The translations under genes were made by a program, and so were the position numbers. The notes beneath the pieces are model-generated. The model was not told the origin of the DNA, ran no database searches, and saw only the letters and a program-made list of their open reading frames with translations. Below, piece by piece: positions 1 to 10,768 of a stretch of 41,178 nt of DNA (its first letter is position 1; each line of letters starts with the position of its first letter). The stretch spans positions 1 to 41,178 of the forward strand of contig CALWXF010000019.1 in assembly GCA_944385445.1 (NCBI GenBank). The letters run 5' to 3'. The DNA comes from an uncultured Oscillospiraceae bacterium (GTDB lineage: Bacteria > Bacillota > Clostridia > Oscillospirales > Oscillospiraceae).

Positions 1-26
1 TTGCCGTTGTTTCCCCAAATATGACC

Positions 27-63
27 AGAACCCCTGTTTTTGCTTCATGAAAACAGGGGTTCT
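27..63 (-). terminator. Hairpin downstream of the beta-glucoside operon
   Basis: Perfect 14-bp inverted repeat (27-40 with 50-63, 9-base loop). It is the second hairpin met by transcripts leaving bglA. No clear U tract follows on either strand, so it may be a backup or processing stem rather than the main terminator. Confidence 0.45.
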
Positions 64-74
64 TCGACAGTCTG

Positions 75-114
75 AAATTCCCGGTTGGATGCAGGAGCAT
101 CCAACCGGGAATTT
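75..114 (-). terminator. Probable terminator of licT-bglP-bglA
   Basis: Perfect 16-bp inverted repeat (75-90 with 99-114, 8-base loop), four bases beyond the bglA stop codon. The 3' arm ends in ATTT, so the U tract is short. The position and the stem strength make it the likely operon terminator. Confidence 0.6.
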
Positions 115-118
115 GCAT

Positions 119-3437
<3,319 letters not shown>

Positions 3438-3475
3438 GGTTGATTCCCTCTTTTCAACTGAATAGTCCAGAAATA

Positions 3476-4333
3476 TTAGGTCTTATCTGTTAAAAGTCCG
3501 TGCTTTGCCACTCTGGCAATGTGCACCGTGAGGTACAGCTCCTCCTCACGGCCCAGGTTCTGCCCCCGCAGCTGCAAAATATAGGCTGCGATCTTTTGGG
3601 TACAGGCATAGGCCCGGGGGTACTTGACGCAGATCATATCCAGCAGATCTCCGTCGTCCTCCTGGTAATAGGTGCCCAGCAGCAGGCGCTGAGCAAAGAA
3701 TTTCACATGGGTGATAAAACGATGGTATGCCAGGGCTTGGGTGTCAAACTCCGCCCCAAACTCCTTGTGTACAATGGTGCAGATGCCGGAAATCAGCTCG
3801 GTGACCTCATACATCTGCCCAATCTCCATGCCCGTGCCTGCGTTGACAAAGTGCAGCGCCATAAAGGCCGCCTCGTCCTCGGCAAAGGGCACCTCCAGGG
3901 CCTCCCGCACCATCCGGGCCGCCTCCAGCCCCACGGCGTACTCCTGGGGGTAGTAGCGCTGGATCTCCCAGCGCATGGAGTTGCGCAGCACCAGCCCTCG
4001 CTGATAGCGCTGTACGGCGGAGTAGATATGGTCGGTAATGGTGATGTGAATGCTCTCATCCAAGGTCTTGTTCATGTTTTCCTCAGCCATAGAGATGATT
4101 TTCTCGCTGAGGACCATGTAATTCATAGGGATACGGGCAATGAGCTCCTGGAAGCGGCTGGTGTTTTCCTGGGAGAGCTGGAACACCTGCTCCGCTCTGC
4201 TGCAAGGAATCCGATCTCCTCCGCTTTTCTGGAATACGATCCCCTTTCCCATGACCACAATCTCCTGGCCATGCGCATCCACCGACACAAAGGCGTTGTT
4301 GTTGAGTATGCGACGTACCACATAGGTTCCCAC
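3476..4333 (-). CDS. licT: BglG/LicT-family transcriptional antiterminator
   Basis: 285-residue RNA-binding antiterminator. Residues 1-55 form the CAT domain (GTYVVRRILNNNAF...) that binds the RAT hairpin. PRD1 (about 65-170) and PRD2 (about 171-285) follow, with the four regulatory histidines at 102, 161, 209 and 271, each exactly two residues beyond the Bacillus LicT positions. Phosphorylation by the PTS should set dimerisation and RNA binding. The start is GTG, chosen because AAAGGGGGGAT lies just upstream and the reading begins with the canonical CAT sequence. It is first in the operon and sits directly behind its own RAT/terminator, so it is autoregulated. Confidence 0.95.
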   Translation of the reverse strand: MGTYVVRRILNNNAFVSVDAHGQEIVVMGKGIVFQKSGGDRIPCSRAEQVFQLSQENTSRFQELIARIPMNYMVLSEKIISMAEENMNKTLDESIHITITDHIYSAVQRYQRGLVLRNSMRWEIQRYYPQEYAVGLEAARMVREALEVPFAEDEAAFMALHFVNAGTGMEIGQMYEVTELISGICTIVHKEFGAEFDTQALAYHRFITHVKFFAQRLLLGTYYQEDDGDLLDMICVKYPRAYACTQKIAAYILQLRGQNLGREEELYLTVHIARVAKHGLLTDKT

Positions 4334-4358
4334 GGTTTATCCCCCCTTTCAGACAAAC

Positions 4359-4416
4359 AAAAAAACAGGCACCACAAATAAAACCCGTTGCAATCGAGTT
4401 CTATGTGGTCTTGCCT
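4359..4416 (-). terminator. LicT-controlled leader terminator
   Basis: Intrinsic terminator in the leader of licT. The arm AGGCAAGACCACA pairs with TGTGGTGCCT, with a 3-base bulge, and is followed by seven T residues on the minus strand. Its 5' arm overlaps the 3' part of the RAT element, so RAT-LicT and terminator folding exclude each other. Confidence 0.9.
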
Positions 4417-4435
4417 GCCTTACCAGTTACAATCC
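4407..4435 (-). promoter_or_regulatory. RAT ribonucleic antiterminator site
   Basis: 29-base element starting GGATTGTAACTGG and ending GCAGGCAAGACC on the minus strand. It agrees closely with the known bgl/lic RAT consensus (GGATTGTTACTG...GCAGGCAAAACC). It lies between the promoter and licT and overlaps the terminator stem, as expected for LicT-dependent antitermination. Confidence 0.93.
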
Positions 4436-4456
4436 GAATATTCAGTTGCTGGAGAC

Positions 4457-4485
4457 AGTATAGTCCTTTTCCTCCCCCTTGTCCA
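4457..4485 (-). promoter_or_regulatory. Promoter of licT-bglP-bglA
   Basis: TGGACA, 17 bases, TATACT on the minus strand, about 20 bases upstream of the RAT element. Good sigma-A match (5/6 and 5/6). I did not find a convincing cre site beside it. Confidence 0.75.
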
Positions 4486-4553
4486 TTCCAATTCCCCACA
4501 AAAGTCCATGAGTCTTTTTGTTCATTTAGTCAAATTTTAGGGCTTCCTCCTGC

Positions 4554-4584
4554 AAAACGCCCCACGGCGAACCGTGGGGCGTTT
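4554..4584 (-). terminator. Terminator of the surface-protein pair
   Basis: Perfect 13-bp stem (4555-4567 with 4572-4584) closed by a UUCG tetraloop on the minus strand, followed by TTTT. It lies 10 bases after the stop of the cohesin-like gene. Confidence 0.85.
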
Positions 4585-4593
4585 GGAGTCTGT

Positions 4594-6231
4594 TTAGTGG
4601 TTGTCGTCCTGGAAGTCCTGGTCCTCACAGGGCTGCTCCGGCTCCTCTGCCGGGGCCTCGGTGGCCTCTGCCCTCTCCTCCTGGCCGGCTTCTGCCTCGG
4701 TGGCCTCCTCAGACCGGGCCGTCAACGGGTCCGCTCCCTGGCACACCTCGTTCCCAAGCAGGGCCTTGCGGGCCTTCATAAGGCACACCACCAGCACGAT
4801 CACCGCTGCCAGCAGCACCACGCACAGGGCGAAGAGCCCCACCAGCAGGTAGGACACGGCGCTGTTGCTCCAACCGGTGCGAATCTCACGGCCAAACAGG
4901 GTGAACACGAAGCCCTCGTCCTGGGGCTGCTCCTCAGCCAGGGCCAAGGCCTCCTCCCCCAGCTGGGTAAACTGGTAGCGCTGGAAGCTCTTCTGCTCCA
5001 CGTCGTACAGGTACAGCCCCAGCTTGCCCTCCTGGTCCAGAGCATAGACAATGTAGTGGTTGGGCTCCTCCACCTGGTCGGGGATCAACAGGGTGTGCTG
5101 CTGACCGCCCAGCTCCATGAGGGTGGAGGCATAGCCCTCGGGGATCACCAGCTCCTGGGGCAGGTCCAGCAGGGTCAGCTTGCCGGTGGACATGGGCACC
5201 GGGGTCATGGCCTGGACCTGGCGAGTCTTCTCGTTGTAGAAGTAGAAGCCTGCGGGATGCGCTTCATCTCCGGCCAGATACACAGCCACCAGTCCCCCCT
5301 CCTTGTGCACGGCGGTGGGAAGGGTCTGGCCCTCCACCTCCAGCTGGGAGGACTCAAAGCCCTTGGGCAGGGTCACGCCCTCAGGCAGCTGGGTGGATGC
5401 GGGCAGCCGGGTGTCGTCGGGCAGGGTGACCATGATCTCGGGCATGGGCGTGGGGGTGGGCTCGGGGGTCTGGGTGACCTCCGGGGCCGGGGAATTGCCG
5501 CCCCCGGTGTTTCCGCCGCCGGAAGCCCGGTTTACGGTGATGGTATAGGTCTTTTTGCTGCCGTTCTCAGCGGTGACCTGGACGGTGACGGTGTTGTTGC
5601 CCACATCCAAGCCGGTGTTGCCCCACACCGCCACCTTGGCCTTGGAATCGGCGGCCCGGGCAGACACCGCCACACTGGTGGTGGAGTTGGACACCGAGGC
5701 CCGGTAGCTGGTGGTGCCGGCGGAGAAGCCGGGGGACAGGGTGCCGGGGCTGATGGACAGGGCGCTGAGGTTGTTATTGGATGAGGCGGTGGGCTTGGCG
5801 TTGATGGTGACCACCGAGTTGCCCATGTTGGCGGTTACCTGCTCTGCATTCCCGTCTACAATATCATAGTTCGTACAATCAACCGTGGTTTGTCCGGTTT
5901 TTAGTGTCTTAAATGTCATAGAAAAGCTCATGGACCCAGCTCCACCGGAATCGTATGCATAGTCCAATTTGACAGAGCCACCGCCGCCCTGAGCAACGCC
6001 ACTGCCGCTGACAAATTGCAGGTATCTCTGGTCGTAGTTCATCCAAATAGTAGCAGCTGCCACACTACCGGACACCTTCACGTTGATGGTCACGTTGTTG
6101 CCCACCGTGACCGTAGGGTCGGAGAACGTGACGGTACAGGAGGCTGCCCAGGAGATGGGTGTGGTCAGGCCTAAAATCATGACCAGGGCCACAAATAGAG
6201 CACTGAGATTGCGAGAAAAAAGTCGTTTCAT
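4594..6231 (-). CDS. Membrane-anchored protein with cohesin-like and cadherin-like domains
   Basis: 545 residues. A signal peptide (1-30, ending WAA) is followed by a cohesin-like beta-sandwich at about 31-146 (VTVGNNVTINVKVSG, then an IWMNYD...LQFVSG pattern as in cohesins). A cadherin-like beta-sandwich repeat of the PF12733 type covers about 153-236 (VQVTAENGSKKTYTITV). A Gly/Pro/Thr-rich linker (237-266), an extracellular region, a transmembrane helix at about 458-485 and an acidic Glu/Ala-rich cytoplasmic tail complete it. The N-terminus faces outwards and the tail inwards. It follows the dockerin-bearing glucosaminidase by 15 bases, with GGGAGC before the ATG. Inference: a surface scaffold that docks the upstream enzyme. 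The domain assignments come from patterns only, the cohesin call being less sure than the cadherin-like one. Confidence 0.75.
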   Translation of the reverse strand: MKRLFSRNLSALFVALVMILGLTTPISWAASCTVTFSDPTVTVGNNVTINVKVSGSVAAATIWMNYDQRYLQFVSGSGVAQGGGGSVKLDYAYDSGGAGSMSFSMTFKTLKTGQTTVDCTNYDIVDGNAEQVTANMGNSVVTINAKPTASSNNNLSALSISPGTLSPGFSAGTTSYRASVSNSTTSVAVSARAADSKAKVAVWGNTGLDVGNNTVTVQVTAENGSKKTYTITVNRASGGGNTGGGNSPAPEVTQTPEPTPTPMPEIMVTLPDDTRLPASTQLPEGVTLPKGFESSQLEVEGQTLPTAVHKEGGLVAVYLAGDEAHPAGFYFYNEKTRQVQAMTPVPMSTGKLTLLDLPQELVIPEGYASTLMELGGQQHTLLIPDQVEEPNHYIVYALDQEGKLGLYLYDVEQKSFQRYQFTQLGEEALALAEEQPQDEGFVFTLFGREIRTGWSNSAVSYLLVGLFALCVVLLAAVIVLVVCLMKARKALLGNEVCQGADPLTARSEEATEAEAGQEERAEATEAPAEEPEQPCEDQDFQDDNH

Positions 6232-6246
6232 TGAATTGCTCCCTAT

Positions 6247-8271
6247 TTACTGAGTGATGGGGGTGGTCCCCAGAATATGATTGCGTACTTTGATGCGGTC
6301 GGCATTGCTCACCTGTCCGTCCTTGTTCACATCTCCAGCGACAAAGTAGACCCCCGTGAGCTTATTGGTCCCCAGGATGTGATTTCGAATCTTGATGCGA
6401 TCCGAATTGGAGATGGTTCCATCTCCGTTGGCATCCCCATAAATGAGCACCGTCCACTTGGCGTACTGGGTGCCGTCGTTGCGGTAGATGGTCACGGTGT
6501 CCCCGGTGCCCACCACGGCGGAGTTTTGCTTGGTGGAGCCCCCGGCGGTCTTGACCTGGGCATAGCCCCCCACGATGTTCAGGTTCTTCACAAAGTCGGA
6601 GACCTTGGTGCCCAGGGTGATGCCCGAGACCTGTTTGGACCCGCTGACCTTGTACTTTGGGTCGATGGAAAACTCCTCTTGGTTGGCTTCCCGGGCGATG
6701 GTGAGGGTAAAGGTGCGCTGGCTGCCGTTCTCGGCGGTGACGGTGACCTTCACCGTGTTGCTGCCCACCTTCAGGGGCACCGCACCCGCTCCGCTGACCT
6801 TGGCCTTGCTGTTTTTGGGGGTGGCGGTGACGGTGACAGAGGAGGCAGAGTAAGGCACCACCACGCTGTAGTTGGCGGTATCATTGTTAAAGGCGGGGGT
6901 GAGGGCGTAGCTGCCCACCTTCAACGTGCTCAGGCGGTTGTCCGGGGAGCCGTCCCCGGTGGGCTGGGCACAGGGACTGCCGGGCATGTCATCATACACG
7001 GGGATGGAGAACACCAGAGGGGCCTGGCGCAGCTCCTCACTGTACCCCCCGGCCAGACTCAGTCCCTCGGAGGCAGCGCCCCACACGCTGGTCATGTACT
7101 GATGGGTAAAGGGGTTGTCCCCCTGAACGTTAAATCGCTTTAAGTACAGGGTGTTCTGTCCGGCGGTGACGTAGCCGTTGGCGTAGAACTGGGCGCCGCC
7201 GGTAATGGCCTTCGCCCGGCTGTTCCAGGGCCGCCCATAGCTGGTGCCCGTGCCGTTGGCGCCGCCCTTGGCGTAGATAAGGCCGTTTTTCACGGCGGTG
7301 TTTCCGCCGCCAGCCACAGCGCCGATGTTGTAGAAGTTGAAGTACCCCTCAAATCCCGGGGCCTTGCCGGAGATGCTGTCACTGAGCCCCTTGGTGCCCT
7401 GCTCCTGGATGATCATGGCGGCCAGCACATAGGGGTTGACCCCCACCTTTTTGCCTGCGTCATAGATCACCTGGGGGTAGTAGAGTTTCTTGCCGTCGGT
7501 GTCGGTGACGGCATTGGCCAGAAAGGTGCCGGAGACCAGCCGCTCCACCCCCGCCACATTCTGCACATTGGCGTCGAAGCTCTGGAGGAGGAACTGGAAG
7601 ATGCTGTTCTGGGTCAGGAAGTTCCGGGGGTCCATGTAGTAGGCCACGATCTCCCGGGAGGCGGCCACCCAGCCGCCGGTATCAAATTCCGTCCACTTCC
7701 CCGTGTCCCAGTTGTAGGCCTTGGGGTCGGTGGATTTCCAGCTGGACTTGGAGGTGGACTGCACCAGGCTCTTGCCGATCACCGTCTCCTGGTCCACGGC
7801 ATAGTCCCAGTCAAAGCCCGTGGGCTGGGCCTTGAACACCCATTCGGGGTACATGGCGTGGAGGGTCTTCAACCCGCTCCAATAGGACTGGGGGAAGCCC
7901 TGCTCCTTGAGATAGGCCTCGAATTCCTTGTCGTCCTCCCCACTGCTGATGAGCCTGATGTAGGTACTGATGACATAGCCCGTGTCGCCGTTGTAGTCAA
8001 TGGCATACCAGGTGGCCCCGTCTGAGGCCTTTTTCTCCCCGGTGATGGTGACGGTGGTGCCGTCGTAAATGAGGCCCAGCCGGGTGTAGGAGGTACCCGC
8101 TCCCGCCCGCACGCTCAGGCCCACCTCGGTGCCGGTGACCACGCCGTAGCGCACGCCCCCGGCGGACACTGCCACAAAGGCGGACAGAATCACCACACAG
8201 GCATAAAAAATCGCAACAGCGCCTGTCAGAACCCTAGTCCGTTTCTCTACTCTTCTGCCACTGTAAAACAT
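6247..8271 (-). CDS. Secreted glucosaminidase with SH3b, cadherin-like and dockerin-like domains
   Basis: 674 residues. An N-terminal hydrophobic segment (14-36) is a signal or anchor. An SH3b domain (about 43-108) should bind cell wall. A glucosaminidase-type domain (about 270-415) has a likely catalytic Glu290 in AAMIIQEQG and a YNIGA motif. A cadherin-like sandwich (about 445-527) closely resembles that of the neighbour. The C-terminus (608-668) is a dockerin-like duplication, GDANGDGTIS...IRNHILG and GDVNKDGQVS...VRNHILG, with Ca-binding Asp/Asn residues in both loops. Likely role: peptidoglycan cleavage at the surface, with docking to a cohesin. The start was placed at the ATG behind AAGGAGCGACT; a longer frame from 8367 has no ribosome site and would begin just downstream of the promoter. 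Confidence 0.85.
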   Translation of the reverse strand: MFYSGRRVEKRTRVLTGAVAIFYACVVILSAFVAVSAGGVRYGVVTGTEVGLSVRAGAGTSYTRLGLIYDGTTVTITGEKKASDGATWYAIDYNGDTGYVISTYIRLISSGEDDKEFEAYLKEQGFPQSYWSGLKTLHAMYPEWVFKAQPTGFDWDYAVDQETVIGKSLVQSTSKSSWKSTDPKAYNWDTGKWTEFDTGGWVAASREIVAYYMDPRNFLTQNSIFQFLLQSFDANVQNVAGVERLVSGTFLANAVTDTDGKKLYYPQVIYDAGKKVGVNPYVLAAMIIQEQGTKGLSDSISGKAPGFEGYFNFYNIGAVAGGGNTAVKNGLIYAKGGANGTGTSYGRPWNSRAKAITGGAQFYANGYVTAGQNTLYLKRFNVQGDNPFTHQYMTSVWGAASEGLSLAGGYSEELRQAPLVFSIPVYDDMPGSPCAQPTGDGSPDNRLSTLKVGSYALTPAFNNDTANYSVVVPYSASSVTVTATPKNSKAKVSGAGAVPLKVGSNTVKVTVTAENGSQRTFTLTIAREANQEEFSIDPKYKVSGSKQVSGITLGTKVSDFVKNLNIVGGYAQVKTAGGSTKQNSAVVGTGDTVTIYRNDGTQYAKWTVLIYGDANGDGTISNSDRIKIRNHILGTNKLTGVYFVAGDVNKDGQVSNADRIKVRNHILGTTPITQ

Positions 8272-8372
8272 AGTCGCTCCTTCATTCTCCGCCGTTCCAT
8301 CCAGCCCGCCGTCTTTCACCTGACAAAACCAGCAGATGGAACCATCGGTTCTTCCATTTCCACACAAAATTT

Positions 8373-8401
8373 ATTTTATTAGACAAGCCCTTTTTTGTCA
8401 A
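8373..8401 (-). promoter_or_regulatory. Promoter of the glucosaminidase/cohesin operon
   Basis: TTGACA, 17 bases, TAAAAT on the minus strand: a near-perfect sigma-A promoter about 100 bases before the glucosaminidase start. It lies in the 330-base divergent gap 8272-8601. Apart from this promoter and a weaker one facing the other way, I see nothing in that gap. Confidence 0.85.
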
Positions 8402-8523
8402 CCGAAAGAGGGTTTCTCCACATAATTCGACACAATTCGTGGATAGATTTTCCTCTGATGGCATTATTCTCTCGGTATGGGGGCACATCTTTCCTCCCCC
8501 GCCCATGCGGCCGGGGCTCAGGA

Positions 8524-8552
8524 TTGATTTTCCTGGTCAAATGGTGTAAACT
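8524..8552 (+). promoter_or_regulatory. Possible promoter of the PNP operon
   Basis: TTGATT, 17 bases, TAAACT, 50 bases before the PNP start. Each hexamer matches 4/6. A second -10-like TATATT lies 20 bases further on, so the exact promoter is uncertain. No purine riboswitch core was recognised here. Confidence 0.4.
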
Positions 8553-8601
8553 ATCTTGTAATGCTCTTATATTTCAGGAGATTTTGTCAGGAGGGAAGCC
8601 T

Positions 8602-9426
8602 ATGTCCCATCCGTATTCCCATTATCAGGAAAGCGCCGCTGCTCTGAGGGCCCAGTTGGGGGAATTTGTCCCCAAAGTGGCCCTGATTTTAGGCTCCGGG
8701 CTGGGAGACCTGGCCCAGGAGGTGGAGCACGCCGTGGCGGTGCCCTACGCCGCCATCCCCCACTTCCCCCGCTCCACCGCCCCCGGACATGTGGGGCAGC
8801 TGGTATTTGGCCCCTTGGCGGGCAAGCCCGTGGCGGTGATGCAGGGCCGGGTGCACCACTATGAGGGGTACTCCTATGAGGATGTGGCCTACGGGGTGCG
8901 GGTGCTGCGGCTGTTGGGGTGCGACACCCTGCTGGTGACCAACGCCGCCGGATGTGTCCGCCCGGACTGGAACGCCGGGGACATCATGCTCCTCACCGAC
9001 CAGATCAAGCTGGACGGGGAGTCCCCGCTGCGGGGGGAGAACCTCCCCGAATTTGGGGTGCGCTTCCCCGACGCCTCCCACCTGTACACCCCCCGGCTCC
9101 AGGAGGTGGCCCGCCAGGTGGCACAGGGGCTGGGTACTCCTCTGCGGGAAGGGGTATACTATTACAGCTTCGGGCCCCAGTATGAGACCCCCGCCGAGAT
9201 TCGGGCCATCCGGGCCTTGGGCGGGGATGCGGTGGGCATGTCCACCGCCCCCGAAGTCATCGTGGCCGCCCACTGTGGCATGGAGGTGCTGGGCTTCTCC
9301 CTGCTGTCCAATATGGCCGCCGGGATGCTGCCCCAGCCCCTGAGCGAAGAGGAAGTGCTGGAGGCGGGAAAAGCCGCCCGGCACCGGTTTGTGCCCCTGG
9401 TCCTGGGCTGTCTGGCCCAGCTATAA
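8602..9426 (+). CDS. punA: Purine nucleoside phosphorylase, trimeric type
   Basis: 274-residue cytosolic enzyme that splits 6-oxopurine (deoxy)nucleosides with phosphate to the free base and (deoxy)ribose 1-phosphate. The phosphate-loop motif GSGLG is at 31-35, PGHVG at 61-65, MQGRVHHYEGY at 80-90, TNAAG at 113-117, and GPQYETPAE (Glu195, base-binding) at 191-199. GMSTAPEV starts at 212, and Asn237 in SLLSNMAAG corresponds to the specificity Asn of human-type PNP, which favours hypoxanthine and guanine bases. The start was chosen at the ATG after CAGGAGGGAAGCCT; the frame is open further upstream, but that part includes the promoter region. The deaminase follows 10 bases later, so the pair probably forms a salvage operon. 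Confidence 0.95.
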   Translation: MSHPYSHYQESAAALRAQLGEFVPKVALILGSGLGDLAQEVEHAVAVPYAAIPHFPRSTAPGHVGQLVFGPLAGKPVAVMQGRVHHYEGYSYEDVAYGVRVLRLLGCDTLLVTNAAGCVRPDWNAGDIMLLTDQIKLDGESPLRGENLPEFGVRFPDASHLYTPRLQEVARQVAQGLGTPLREGVYYYSFGPQYETPAEIRAIRALGGDAVGMSTAPEVIVAAHCGMEVLGFSLLSNMAAGMLPQPLSEEEVLEAGKAARHRFVPLVLGCLAQL

Positions 9427-9436
9427 GGAGGAAGCT

Positions 9437-10738
9437 ATGTCCGTGTTATTTACCAATGTCACCGCCGTTTTGATGGACGAGGCGGGGACCATTCTCAAAA
9501 ACGGCTATGTCCAGGTGGAGGGCACCTCCATCACCTATGTGGGCACCCACCGTCCCCAGGGCGACCTTGACCGGGTAGTGGACTGCTCGGGCAAGGTGAT
9601 GATGCCCGGCCTCATCAACGCCCACACCCATCTGCCCATGACCCTCATGCGGGGGTACGGCGGGGGCTGCGACTTGCAGACCTGGCTGCACGACTACATC
9701 TTCCCCGCCGAGGGCAAGCTGGACCCCCGGGCGGTATCTGCCGGGGCAGGGCTGGGCCTGGCGGAGATGATCGCCTCCGGCGTCACCTGCGTGGCGGATA
9801 TGTACATGTTCACCTCCACCATCGCCCAGGAGATTTTGAAGTCCGGCATCAGCGCCAACCTGTCCTGCGGCGGGGTGTATTTTGGCAACCCTGCCGACTT
9901 TAACCCGGACACCTGCGGGGACTGCGTGGCCCAGCGGGCCCTCACCCAGGAGTTCCACGGGGCGGGAGACGGGCAGATCCTCATGGATGCCTCCATCCAC
10001 GGGGAGTACACCTCCTCTGCACCCCTGTGGCAGTGGATGGCCCAGTTTGCCCACGACCACCACCAGCGGATGCATGTGCATGTGTCTGAAACGAAAAGCG
10101 AGCACCAGGCCAGCTTGGACCGCCACGGCCTCACCCCCATCCAGACTCTAAACCAGTACGGGGTGTGGGACAACGGCGGCATCGCCGCCCACTGTGTGTA
10201 CACCACCCCGGAGGACTGGGCCATCATGGCGGAAAAAGGGGTGTCCTGCGTCCACAACCCCCACTCCAATCTGAAATTGGGTTCGGGCATTGCCCCCATC
10301 CCCGATATGCTGGAGGCGGGGGTGAATGTAGCCCTGGGCACCGACGGCATGTCCTCCCACAACAGCGCCGATCTGTTTGCCGACGTGAAGCTGGCGGCGC
10401 TGCTGCCCAGCGGGGTGCGCTGCACCCCCGGCGTGGTCACACCCCGTCAGGCCCTGGAGATGGCCACGGTGGCGGGGGCCCGGGCGCTGGGCCGTCCCAC
10501 CGGCCAGATCGCCGTGGGCAAGGTGGCGGACCTCATCCTGCTGGACTTCACCGCCCCCAACCTCACCCCCTGCCATGACGTGGTGGAAAACCTGGTGTTT
10601 GCCGCCCACGGCTCCAATGTGGTGATGAATATGGCACGGGGCAATATCATATATGAAAACGGTACCTTCCACACCCTGGATGTGGAGCGGATTCAGGCCG
10701 AGGTCCGGGACTACGCCCTCCCCCTCCTCTTCCACTGA
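9437..10738 (+). CDS. mtaD: 5-methylthioadenosine/S-adenosylhomocysteine deaminase-type amidohydrolase
   Basis: 433-residue metal-dependent hydrolase of the TrzF/MtaD group. HTH (His63, His65) begins the metal site, followed by TLMRGYGG. HVSETKSEH and AAHCVYT supply further ligands, and LGTDGMSSHNSADLF holds the conserved Asp with the downstream substrate region, as in MTA/SAH deaminases. The product would be methylthioinosine or S-inosylhomocysteine. AAGGAGGAAGCT precedes the ATG, ten bases after the PNP stop. Inference: with the adjacent PNP it could carry MTA by way of methylthioinosine to hypoxanthine and methylthioribose 1-phosphate. Guanine or other aminohydrolase specificity cannot be ruled out from motifs alone. 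Confidence 0.88.
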   Translation: MSVLFTNVTAVLMDEAGTILKNGYVQVEGTSITYVGTHRPQGDLDRVVDCSGKVMMPGLINAHTHLPMTLMRGYGGGCDLQTWLHDYIFPAEGKLDPRAVSAGAGLGLAEMIASGVTCVADMYMFTSTIAQEILKSGISANLSCGGVYFGNPADFNPDTCGDCVAQRALTQEFHGAGDGQILMDASIHGEYTSSAPLWQWMAQFAHDHHQRMHVHVSETKSEHQASLDRHGLTPIQTLNQYGVWDNGGIAAHCVYTTPEDWAIMAEKGVSCVHNPHSNLKLGSGIAPIPDMLEAGVNVALGTDGMSSHNSADLFADVKLAALLPSGVRCTPGVVTPRQALEMATVAGARALGRPTGQIAVGKVADLILLDFTAPNLTPCHDVVENLVFAAHGSNVVMNMARGNIIYENGTFHTLDVERIQAEVRDYALPLLFH

Positions 10739-10768
10739 GCCCGGACTTCTTGGTGAAAGGTTGAGATT

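Noticed and set aside
8282-8506. 74-codon minus-strand frame in the divergent gap
   Set aside because: It covers the promoter of the glucosaminidase gene and its product is not protein-like.
8402-8601. Purine riboswitch upstream of PNP
   Set aside because: I could not find the conserved three-way junction loops or a terminator/antiterminator arrangement there.
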